DNA of 64,000 nucleotides from Terebella lapidaria (taxonomy: Eukaryota; Annelida; Polychaeta; Terebellida; Terebellidae): assembly GCA_949152475.1 (NCBI GenBank), contig OX424566.1, forward strand, positions 14,965,177 through 15,029,176, read 5' to 3'. Positions 19,613 to 30,660 of the stretch are shown piece after piece (the first letter of the stretch is position 1; each line of letters begins with the position of its first letter). The notes under the pieces were generated by a model, which saw nothing but the letters and a program-made list of their open reading frames with translations, did no database searches and had not been told where the DNA came from. A program made the position numbers and the translations under genes.

Positions 19613-20240
19613 TATATATATATATACATCATATTCGGCTATGGGATTGGAGGAACTTGAAACCCAGAGTGCATGATTGCGGCATTGTTTGTGCATCTGG
19701 AAATACATAATACAAGTGAATATAAAATAATAATATTTTCTCTCATCCCACTCTGCTATGCGCAAAGCCTTCCACAAGTCAAGGTTCTCTGGCACATTTA
19801 CCTATATATTCTAATGTGCAATCTAAATAAGGCGAAAGTCCATTGGATATCTTGGGAAGGCTCCAGCTTCTGGGGCCTTCGAGCGGCCCTCAGACCCCCC
19901 TGCCATCAAATTGTTTCCCCTCTTTCTAGAAATTCTGCACACGCCTCTGATATTGTATGCCTAATCATGTAAGAAATGGACAGAAAAAATGCAGTTTGTT
20001 CACAAAACATAAGAACACCTGAATGGACAGGCAGAAGGCAGTATGTCCGGTAAGAGAATGTGATGATCAGGCAAATCGCAGTAATTTCAACATACTGCTT
20101 TTTGCCTGTCCACTCAGGTGTTGGAGAGGAGTTACTGCCTTTTACCAAGACCGATATCTCCAGATTGATCAAGCCTATGGTTACCAAACTCTCACACAAC
20201 ATAGCGGACTTACTGCTGAATGAATGACAAGTCAAACTCC
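19613..20240. other. Host DNA between the retrotransposon and a dispersed repeat
   Basis: No gene supported. It contains an imperfect inverted pair: 'cacctgaatggacaggcagaaggcagtatg' near 20018-20046 and its approximate reverse complement near 20089-20122. The intervening sequence is short, so a 100-bp hairpin or a small foldback element is possible. Confidence 0.45.
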
Positions 20241-22195
20241 ATATCGCTAAACAGGGCAGTTACTGCGTTATACCTGATCAGGGCAGCTGGTCCGATAGCT
20301 ATTGGCATGGCTTTGCATCCGTTGTCGGCGTCGTCTGTCCACTTTTTTATTTTTAAAGTTCACGATCGGATTTTTTTTGAAATTTTGCACAAAAATACCT
20401 AAGAATATTTCAAGCAGGGAGTATTTATTGGTTTTTTTATTTTCGCATTTATTTCGAAATGGCGGCCATTTTCGCCAAAAATGGCCAATTTCTGACTTTG
20501 AGGGGCATTTTCTCAAAAGCTGTTCAGACAGTTTTGAGATTTTTATTTCAAAAGATTGCACTCCAATACCTCTGTGATGTGTATAAGTTTTGTTGCCCTT
20601 GAATAGCCAGTTTGCGTGTGGCGGCCATTTTCATTTTCTCGACGGGGCCCAAATGGGACTTTCCCATGTTAAATTATTCTATGCTTTATAATGGGACACG
20701 TTATGCCTAAAATCTCACTTAATATTGAGATTAGAGACTAGGAATCAATTGTGGACATATAGGAAATGGTAAATGTTGATTATTGTCATGACCTTGAATT
20801 TGACCTTTGACCTCATTTTCAAGGTCAGAGCACAAAATAGCTAATATCTTGCTTATTATCGACTTTACAACTTAGGAATCAATTGTGCACATATTAGATA
20901 TGATATAGTCCGAAAATTCTTATAACCCTGAATTTGACCTTTGAACTAATTTTCAATGTCAAAGAGGAAAATGGCTAATACCTCGCTTATTATCCACTTT
21001 ACAGCTTGGGACTAAATTGTGAACGTATAGCAAATGATGTATGCCAAATATTTTGGTGACCTTGAATTTGACCTTTGATAGACGTGGAATCAATACCCAG
21101 TATCAAGTATTCCGAGCAAACAAAACAGGGTCCGTTATCCAATCTCATAGTCCCGGGACAGAAAGTCATATCAGGCATACGAAGTGAGAGAAAACAAAAA
21201 TGACAGGGAAACTCATGAACCCCCGTAAATGGCCATCAGGAGGTGAAATCAGGTGTTCCGGAAAGAGTGAGCATTTCCTGCCCCACTAGTGGCACCCGTC
21301 ATGAATTCCCCAAAATTAACATGAAAAAAGATCTAGTTGCATGGCAGACATGGATTTGCTGTATTTATCAACCAGATCATGATGACGTCCATAGAATTTC
21401 TTAAACGCAGCGATAAGTCTTGGTAAAACATATCCTTGTCGTAGCAGTTTAGAGACTAGCTGGGCACTTCGAGTTTTCAAGGTCAGGCACAAAATGGCTA
21501 ATATCTTGCTTATTATCTGTTTTTCAGTTTAGAAATTAATTGTGGAAATATACGAAAAGACATATGCCAAATATTCTAATATCTTCGAATTTGACGTTTG
21601 ACCTCATTTTCAAGGTCAGAGCACAAAATGGCTATTATCTCGCTTATTATCGACTTTATATCTTAGGTTTTGATTGTGGACATATAGGAAACGATATAGT
21701 CTCAATATTCTGGTGACCTTGGATTTGACCTTTGACCTCATTTCCAAGACCTAAGAACAAAATGGCTAATACATCGCTTAATATCGACCTTACAAATTAG
21801 GAATCAATTGTGGACATATAGGAAATGATATATGCTGAATATTGTCATGACCTTGAATTTGACCTTTCGCCTCATTTTCAAGGTCTCACAGGACAAAATG
21901 GTTAATATCGTGTTTATTATGAATTTTACAACTTAAGATTCAATTGTGGACGTGCAGCAAATGATACATGTATATGCCGAATATTCTGATGACCTTCAAT
22001 TTGACTTTCGATTTTATTTTCGAGGTCACAGGACATAATGACCAATTTCTCTCTTATAATTGAATTTACACATTAGTAATCAATTGTGAACGTATAGCAA
22101 ATCATATATGCTGAATACTCTCGTGATGTTGAATTCGACCAGATACCTCATTTCCAAGGCCACGGGACAAAGTAGATATTATATATTGTCCGGTA
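20240..22195 (+). repeat. Composite dispersed repeat: head plus ~133-bp tandem units
   Basis: The head (20262-20690) begins with a 'tggtccgatagctattggcatggc' type sequence, a GTC-rich stretch and several 'ggccattttc' motifs. The same head occurs at 41540-41930, and reversed at 30230-30660 and 46000-46200. It runs into tandem units of about 133 bp (for example 20743, 20876 and 21008 for the 'aatcaattgtg' landmark), interrupted at 21075-21460 by unrelated sequence, then resuming to about 22190. Many units contain a TGACCTTTGACCT-like core. No coding capacity. Confidence 0.75.
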
Positions 22196-22721
22196 ATCTA
22201 TCTTAGCCCTTGAGCTAATTTTTTAATATGATTTACATCTTTGAAAAATACACGTGTAGAGAAAATAAAAAATATAGGTCACTGCTATGTTCGAAACACA
22301 TTTATTGCATGGAAGCAGAACAAGAACTGACAAATCCAGGGGCTGTGCAAGCCTCAACAACTTTGCAATCATAGAGTGTGACCAATACTGGGAATCATGA
22401 CTATTACTGTACACTGAGTGATATGGCTATGGCAGAGTATTTTCTAAATACAGAGTGTTGCCAAAAGTATTTACTTAGGAGTGACTGGATAAAAATATAT
22501 TACAATACCCCCGAGTTAAGTTTGAAAGCCCAGAAACATAGAAATGTCACCAATATGAATTTGGTCACAAAACATTGCATTTAGTTCAATATTAAGTATT
22601 CATTAACTGTCTGTTTTTGTCTTGATACTGGAAATGGAACACGACATATAATTATAATAAAGCAAGCAATATTGGTATAACAATAATGCACAAAATAATA
22701 AATTTCACAAACAAGTTCACC

Positions 22722-23920
22722 CTCCGAGGAACTGTCAGAATGAGAGTAGAGATGAATCCAGAACGTTAGATTCGGCCCAGAGTACGCCACTTCTACCCCT
22801 GTGGGAACTGCTCTAGCCGGACCTTCGGCCGCGTTCCCTGCCTCAAGTCCGTTGTTGATGCCGGCACCCCAGTATCAGGAATGGACACCGACATCGCGAC
22901 TTGGGACAAGCACGCTGACTTCGGCAACACTTGGCCCTGCACCAATGCTGTCCATCAGTGTGCTGGGATCTACTGGAATGTATGGCATGTCCGGGTATAG
23001 TGCTTTCTCATTGTCACACGGGGTGTGTATGTGGGTGTTGGGGTTTGACCTTTTATGACTCCTTTAGTTCTTCTTATTTAGTTTTTGGCGTAGATGGGGT
23101 CCGGGGAGAGTAATCCCGAGGGCGTAGGATTAATGAAGGGGTGTTATGTAGAATATTTAGCTACTGTAACGACCGTCCCTCCCGCGCACCACATTTCCAT
23201 GACAACACCCACTCGCTACGTGGCACAGCACACTACACACAGCCACTACACGATCAATACACGGACAAAACATGTAAAACCACGTACAACCCCGGCCCCG
23301 ATCGATACCAGCTCACGCGCACCCGCACTGCCGGCTCTGTCACATACATACATATACTTCAGTACATGGAAAAGTACAGACACCTGCACTCAGATCGCGA
23401 GAACAAACATGTCAGAACATGAACAAGGAAAAACCCACATTCTCGATGAGATCAGCACATACACAGCCAATCACACAACCCCGTATGCCAACCCCCCCCC
23501 CCCCCCCTCCCGCCACATTGACTCGGCCCCGCGCAGTTAGATAGAGACTTTCAACCTGTACGGACGTGTTTCAAAAGTCCTTATAATCGAGAAATATAGA
23601 AGAGATTGTGTCGTATATCAGTACAGGGACATTTTGTGGATAATAACATTTGAAATCATTCAGGACTATATAAAATCGACCCAGGGAAATTACAGAACAC
23701 ATTGTGAATCCAATGGGATATTGACACTGTGTGGATAAACAATATTCGGCACAGGATATCATCTGATACAGGTGTGTGTGTCGGCTTGAATAATTGCGGC
23801 ATAGAACTTAATCGCCATAATAAACAGTTATTGTTGAAAACTGCCGGCTTGTAAATCACACGACATGAGGTACATTTCGACAAAAGGCGTGATATCGGCC
23901 TGTGAACGATATTTATCACA
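22722..23920 (+). mobile_element. Internally deleted LTR-element derivative
   Basis: 22722-23000 matches the gag-like region at 4194-4510 (about 90%, with a 27-bp deletion after 22768). At about 23000 the sequence jumps to one matching the 3' untranslated region of the large retrotransposon (18690-18851). A polypurine tract (23135-23144) and an LTR (23147-23920) follow. The element is therefore a chimera of gag 5' part and 3' end, lacking pro, pol and ORF3/4, and is truncated on the left. It links the tRNA-His-primed gag remnant and the 13.3-kb element as one broader family. Confidence 0.75.
23147..23920 (+). repeat. LTR of the deleted derivative
   Basis: 774 bp, from TGTAGAATAT to TTTATCACA. 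It aligns along its length with the LTRs at 6288 and 18852 but is clearly divergent. It includes a C homopolymer near 23490-23508 and an AATAAA near 23819. Confidence 0.8.
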
Positions 23921-26627
23921 ATAATACAAACATGAACTTCATTACATCTGCTTTATATGCAAAGCAAAATTCACACATTTCTGGTTAGATGTGAAATTCT
24001 GATTCAATGCCATCTGGGGTCAACTTCAAAGTTGACAAAAGATCCACCATATTTGATCCACCATATTTCTATATGCTCATAATACATACCTGTCTACAAC
24101 CATTTTGTATACAGGGTTGAATTCACACATTCCAGATGGTGAATGACCTTCGGAAAGAGTGAGGATTTCCTCCCACATGTGGCACCCGTCATGAATTCCC
24201 AAAACTAGCACAATGGCTACAAAGGCTACCAGATAATGTATGTTTCATATTTTAGATATAAGAGTATCATATTCAAGGTCATGGTTTGTCCCATGACTTT
24301 GAAGATGAGGTCAATGATCAATAAGGTCGGTAAAGACAAAGGTCAAATGAAACGTCATCAGAATATACGACATACATCATTTCCTGTATGACCACAATTT
24401 AATCTCAAGTTTTAAAGTCGGTTATAAACGAGATATTAGCCATTTTGCCCTGTGAACTTGATAACGAGGTGAAAGGTCAATTTCAAGATTATTTGAATTT
24501 TGAGAAAACGAACGTCTAAGTCCAAAATTGCAATAAACACAAGGTTAAAAAATGCATCCTTCTCAAATATTTTTAGGCATCTTTGTATAAGGTTTAAAAA
24601 TGATTCATGCATATATATAAAAGATAAAATGTAGATGAACGATGACGATGGTGAATTCAACACCATGGCAATAGGTTAGGCCAAATAAACATGATAAAAG
24701 TAATATGGTTCTGGTTAGGTGCGGGCGCCACCTAATATCGCTCACATCACTGTTTTTTTTAAACGGAAAAAAACCCATGTGCATCACTTTTCGAGAGTCA
24801 ATTTTCTTTTTTCAGTGAATTGGCATCCGTTTAGCAATCTTGGGGAGATAATGATCAAGTCAAATGGTCCCGATTGTCTTTGACATTGTACAAATTGGTG
24901 TATGGCTGAACAAATTGGTCAAATTCGACCGAGTTTGTCATCAACAGGCAATTTTAGGGCAAAATGGTGGGCCAGTGGGCCATATTCGACCGGACCATTC
25001 ACGAGTAGCCAATTTCAGGGAATAAAAAAGAAGAAAATCACGTCACTGCATCACTTTTTCAGGGACCCTAATAACCAGAACCGTAATACTTTTTTTGCCT
25101 TATCGGACCAAAGCCCGGTAACCCGAAGTCCTAAAATGGCTCAATAGGCTCAAACGATTCAATAGAAACAAAATGTAGCCGGTTCAATATTTGTTCCTAT
25201 ATTCATTCATTTGTTCATATCATCACACAGTCTCATATCTAATGTTTAACTTGAATGTTCTGTATGATTCGGTGAACAAGTGTTTGATTGCGACGCAGTT
25301 GTGTCACGTGTGTGTGGCGTGGTTCTGGGTATAAAAGGGTTTGAAGGCAATTACACAATGTTTGGTTATTTGTTTGCATTGTGCTGGGATTGCCAGTATA
25401 GTTCTTATGGGATATTTTCTATACATTTAAGGTTTGTGTCTTTTCTATTTAGCATCTATAGCCTGAGTAGGTAGAGGTTATTCAGTTTAGGCTTAGTTAT
25501 TTGTTTGCAGTGTGCTGGGATTGCCAGGATTGTTCTTATGGGATATTTTAAGATCCCCGCCATTTGTACATACATCGCCGCATTCATCGATTGATCGCCT
25601 GTAAATAAATCATTGAAGTACATTTCTGGGTATTCATGCGAGTCCTGAACCCACCTAACATACACGACTATTTCATGTATGTTGAAACTCCAAAGTCTAC
25701 GAAAAATTATTGGGAAAATGTGTACTGTTGAGACGCCACTGTTTTTTTTCACCAAAATTGCTGTTTTGACCTTTCAGGTCACTGAAGGTCAAATTCAAGG
25801 TCACCGATGAAAACACTTGAATTTACTCACTTGAATTCAAATTTGTCAATATTTAAGCTCTACTTTTAAAGGAGGACTTCCCATAAAATTAACACGCAAT
25901 TTGGTAACATATGAGTTTCACACACATGAAGTATTCATCAAGATCACTTCAAACTCGAAGAAGTTATATTTTTAGGACTACTGCCGAATGTAAAACCAAA
26001 AAGAAACCAAACTTAGCAGGCCACGCCCTCCAACTGGTAAGAATGAATGAGTAGCCAAATTAATGACGTCATTGTTGCATCTATGGTTCCAGCAGAAATG
26101 CCTCCTGTCGAGGTTCGGTCAAAACAATGACGTCACAGAAATTTACGTCATTTTTATGTTCATGTCAGCCAGGCACTGCCGAGTGACACATGTACGACCA
26201 AACTTGCAGATTTTTGGTGTTTTCGATGTTATATCTTCCATACGATTTGTTTTTGTTGAACAAATATATATGTAAACGAAGATCAGAGTCTTCTCAATTC
26301 AAATGTATCGAAATATATTTGCTATAATTAAGTTTCAACCGTGAAACATGGGTCAAAGCCAATACACATTGATAGGAAGTCCTCCTTTAAATGTTCTAGG
26401 AGTTTATTCCATACAACTCCTGAACGAAGAGAAAAGTAGATACATTTTCTAAGCCTATTTTTTTCAATGATGAAAAAAAAATTCTTTGGTTGGAAATGAC
26501 TCAAAACAGTGAATTATGGATATGGGCCGGTATCGACTCCATATTTGGTCAAAGTGGAGCATCAAAGTACTATATTATTTAAAAACTGCCAGTTTCTCCT
26601 CCAAATGCATATGTATTATATACTTTA
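23921..26627. other. Intergenic DNA with an inverted fragment of the ~133-bp repeat
   Basis: No gene supported. 24250-24500 holds about two units of the 133-bp repeat in reverse orientation. 24139-24200 shares a roughly 55-bp block (cggaaagagtgag...cacccgtcatgaattccc) with 21258-21312. Both show that these repeats are old and fragmented. Confidence 0.5.
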
Positions 26628-27640
26628 GGATTTCTAAATTATTTTCATTTCTAAATTATTTTCATAGGTTGTTGGGCAGTTGTATACTAATTCCATCAGG
26701 TGTACAGTAGAAACAACTGCATTTAACACACTGTCTGCCCCTGATGACGCCAGTGTGTCTTTGGATGAGCTGTTTGGTCGGGCTTTGTTTCTATTGCAAA
26801 ATGTTGTATTTTACGTTTGTTATTGTCATCATCAAAATCTGATTGTATTGGTGGTAATAGATTGATACTTACATTCATACCACTGAGTCGGTGTCACTGC
26901 TGGCGGACGTTAAATCTGTCCCCGAGGATACCATCAACTCAGTAGCCTTCTGGCTTGTGATTGGGTACTTTTGTACTTGTCATGTATCTATTCCATGGGG
27001 TTAGTTTCGGATTTCTAAATTATTTTCATTTCTAAATTATTTTCATAGGTTGTTGGGCAGTTGTATACTAATTCCATCAGGTGTACAGTAGAAACAACTG
27101 CATTTAACACACTGTCTGCCCCTGATGACGCCAGTGTGTCTTTGGATGAGCTGTTTGGTCGGGCTTTGTTTCTATTGCAAAATGTTGTATTTTACGTTTG
27201 TTATTGTCATCATCAAAATCTGATTGTATTGGTGGTAATAGATTGATACTTACATTCATACCACTGAGTCGGTGTCACTGCTGGCGGACGTTAAATCTGT
27301 CCCGAGGATACCATCAACTCAGTAGCCTTCTGGCTTGTGATTGGGTACTTTTGTACTTGTCATGTATCTATTCCATGGGGTTAGTTTCGGATTTCTAAAT
27401 TATTTTCATTTCTAAATTATTTTCATAGGTTGTTGGGCAGTTGTATACTAATTCCATCAGGTGTACAGTAGAAACAACTGCATTTAACACACTGTCAGTC
27501 CCTGATGACGCCAGTGTGTCTTTGGATGAGCTGTTTGGTCGGGCTTTGTTTCTATTGCAAAATGTTGTATTTTACGTTTGTTATTGTCATCATCAAAATC
27601 TGATTGTATTGGTGGTAATAGATTGATACTTACATTTAAA
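26628..27640. repeat. Tandem triplication of a 381-bp unit
   Basis: Units start at 26628, 27009 and 27389; the third is partial, ending near 27636. The copies are almost identical (a one-base deletion in unit 2 and a two-base change in unit 3 are the differences I saw). Each unit has a pyrimidine/AT stretch ending ttttcatag followed by about 180 bp of open frame (VVGQLYTNS...LDELFGR), which looks exon-like, but I recognise no domain. Confidence 0.9.
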
Positions 27641-28570
27641 GTGTCTCTGTTTTGGTTCTAAAAATCATAAACCTTTCGTCAGGGCATCTCACTTATATCG
27701 TTAGGGAATCTCATCAGTAATTCTTTTTGTCATTATATCTCAATAAAAAAACGTGATCTGCTTGAAATAACTAAACATGACTTTGACCAAAAACCTTCGA
27801 CATATTTATTCACAACAAATGACCCTGTCTTTTGTTAATTATCGGTTAAAACCACACAGACCGTATTCACTGTCCGTCATCGCGGCTTTCACTAACGATC
27901 GTTAGGACATACAGTCTCACCACAGTGAATCTGAGGAGAAAGTCACCAGACAAATTCCAAGATTTCACGCTAACGGACAGACGATGTACGACAGTCAGGT
28001 GCTAATTGGCGACATAAGCTTTCATAGCTTGTGAGCTGATAAAAATAAATAATATCTTCCCGAGTTTTGTAGCTCAGAATGCTTCAGACTTGCTACACAG
28101 TCCGTAGTCTATCAACACAGGTTATCTCACCTCACTTGGCTTTGTGCCTTTCTGTAAATGTTATGGCAAATATACATTTGACTAGTTTTAGGTAACAAAT
28201 TTGGAATAACTGCAACATTAATTGCAACATTGATGATTGCGTCACATAACAGGGTTGCACAAGACAAGACTTTAAAAGAGACTCCACTGGTTTTAAACTG
28301 AAGGTAACACTTAACCTAATATTTCGAATGACAGCAAGTAAATATCTGAAACAATATTCTGCAGAATATAGAGGTTGTTATCAGGTCATTCTGTAATATT
28401 CACATACAGACGGTTAAGCGAGTGCTCAGTCTATAGTACCAATAATATGACGATAAAGGTATATTTTTGTTTTCACTTCTGGTTTATGAGGCCCATATTG
28501 TCATATTAGTATTTTGAATGTTTCGTTATGAAAATCATTTCGTTATGAATTATTCCATAATTTTGTTATA
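27641..28570. other. Intergenic; 3' flank of the repeat-gene copy, duplicated at 51.9-52.3 and 57.2-57.4 kb
   Basis: No gene supported. 28080-28420 resembles 51920-52260, and 28440-28640 resembles 57230-57430 (about 80% in the stretch around 'gagaataattattcgacgaaat'). This indicates a segmental duplication whose second copy has been split by insertions. Confidence 0.5.
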
Positions 28571-28614
28571 TTAACTGTTGAGAATAATTATTCGACGAAA
28601 TATTCTAAATTTCG

Positions 28615-29880
28615 TCAAGAAAACCCAAAGCAGTATATTGTACATATATTGGTGAACTTGCCTGGTAGTGATTTCTTGTCTGATGTTGCTGTAAGATCGA
28701 GACGTTGCTCGTCTATCTCTTGGTAAACATTGTCTTCTTGCATCACAGTGGGGTGTTCGGGATGTGTAATGGCTGATGGTAACGGAGTCAGATACTCGTC
28801 TTCTTCTGCCTGTGTCACAGACGCATATCGTTGACCTGGTATTGGTGTTGAATATCGGTCTCGCCGGGCGTACAGCCAAGACGCAGCTGGGTGTAGTTTC
28901 CAATATGTTTCAGGAAATGATCGGTGCTCGCCTACTTCATGTGGATGCACGATGGGCGCACCTTGTGGTTGTTCCCCAGTCGGTATCTGTTGAGAGGAAT
29001 ATCGATGCTGGGCTAGCGCTATGTCTTCTGATTGTGTCACGAACGCATTCAAATATTGGGAATGACGTATTTTATCTGTCTGCGAAATAGGGGCGCTCTA
29101 TGGATGTTGCCAGACTGGTGCAGGTTGAGAGAAAACTCGGCGCATCGTGGCTGGCTGCCATACAGGCACACTTTGTTGGTGTTGTGAATCTGGTGTCGGT
29201 TGAGAGAAATCTCTGCGCTGGCTTATTGTGGCTGGCTGCGTAAAAGGTGCACTTTGTGATTGTTGCAGATCTAGTATCGGGTGAAAGAAATCTTGGCACT
29301 GGCCTATCATGGCTGGTTGCGATACAGGTGCACGTTGTGGATGATGCAAGTCTAATATTGGTTGAGAGAAACGTCCGCGCTGGCCTTTCGATACAGGTGC
29401 ACGTTGTGGATGTTGCAAGTCTGGTATCGGTTGAGGGAAGTCTCGGTGCTGACCTATCGTGGCTGACTGCGATACAACACACTTTGTGGTCGTTGCAAAT
29501 CTGGTATCGGTTGAAAGAAATCTTGGCACTGGCCTATCGAGGTTGGCTGCGATACAGGCGCATTTTGTAGATGTTGACAATCTGGTATCGGTTGAGGGAA
29601 ATCTCGGCGCTGGCGTATCGTGGGTGGCTGCGATACAGGCACACTTTGTGGATGTTGCCAGGGTGTTTTTGGTTGAGACGAATCTGGGTCTAGCCATAGT
29701 CTCTCAGGTTCCAACACTGGAGCACCTTGTAGTTGTCTTCTGGTCCAGGATTGTTGAGCACGGGGCTGAACTTGTTCATCTGGTAGCAGCCGTGTTGCTC
29801 TTTGTGGATGTTGGCAGACTGTTTTTACTTGAGGTAAAACTCGCTTCTGGCCTTCGGACGCTCCTTTTTGGCCTGACATA
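28615..29880 (-). pseudogene. Broken copy of a Pro/Gln-rich repeat gene with Tyr-motif tail
   Basis: Read on the minus strand, about 420 codons are spread over three frames (29879 to about 29460, about 29590-29098, 29052-28615) with stops and shifts between them. The repeat part has units of about 30 residues (for example QRRDFPQPIPDLQHPQ). The C terminus (YSTPIPGQRYASVTQAEEDEYLTPLPS...NVYQEIDEQ) is closely related to that of the open frame at 62164-64000. Because the paralogue is open, this copy looks like a pseudogene, though sequencing errors in the repeats could mimic that. The tail has several Tyr motifs (YLTPLP, VYQEI) resembling SH2-binding sites, but no kinase or membrane domain is visible. 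Confidence 0.6.
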
Positions 29881-30229
29881 GCTGGTGGTTGTGGGGAAAA
29901 ATCTGGGTTGTTTTCTCAACCTTATTCTGTAGGCTGGAGGTTGGAGGACGAGGTGGATTCAATCTTGATTGGGGCTAACTGAAATTGCCTGTGCAAAGTG
30001 AGGGCAAAATAAATTATATAATATCCTCAGACATCAAGAATATTTCAAAAAGGAATCGGAATATTATTGTAAAACCTACAATAATATTCCAGATATGTAT
30101 TTGATACAAAACTTTTCTCGCTAAAATACCCTTGCAACTGCAACAAAATCTGGTTGCTATTGGAGGCTACTACGGCAGCTTCCATTGTGATGGAAAACGT
30201 ACCGAAATTTTTTTTCAAAGGGTGATTTT
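29881..30229. other. Upstream flank of the repeat gene copy
   Basis: On the minus strand a possible splice acceptor (tttgcacag|gc near 29990) lies just upstream of weakly open sequence that continues toward the repeat gene. The true 5' exons are not identified. Confidence 0.3.
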
Positions 30230-30660
30230 TTTTCCTCTCGGAAAGGCCTAAAATGGATAGTTATACGATTTGGTAAAGAAAATGTTTCGCATAAATTCAA
30301 AATGAGCGCCACATGGAGTCCGGTGATTCATGGTCAACAAACCTTATACACCTGCCAATGGTATATAAAAGGAATCTTTTTAAACAAAAGTCTCAAAACT
30401 GATCAGTTTTTGGGTAAAGGACCACCATATTCTCAAAATCGAGGGTTTTTCAACGTAAACGACGGCCATTTTGAGAAAGACTATAAAATAAAAAAACGAA
30501 GAAATACCTCTTACTTGAATTATTTTCAGGCATCGTTTTCCAAATTTTTCAGAAAAGATAAGATGAAAAAGATGACAGTATGTACGGACAGAACGGATGG
30601 TGGATGGACGGTGGACGAAACTCGGAGACAAAAGGACCATAGGTCCACTAACCTAAAAAT
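30230..30660 (-). repeat. Head fragment of the composite dispersed repeat
   Basis: Reverse-oriented relative of 20262-20690 and 41540-41930, recognisable by 'gtccactaacctaaaaat' reversed at its end, the GTCC-rich stretch and the 'cggccattttgagaa' motif. The plus-strand open frame here is incidental. Confidence 0.6.

Noticed and set aside
20302..20577. Open frames in repeat heads (also 30302-30676, 41588-41806)
   Set aside because: They occur in dispersed repeat heads whose copies do not share the frame.
29247..29881. Plus-strand open frames of 107-140 codons across the repeat gene
   Set aside because: They are antisense to the minus-strand repeat units, and the minus-strand reading is conserved with the 62-kb paralogue in both repeats and tail, whereas these are not.
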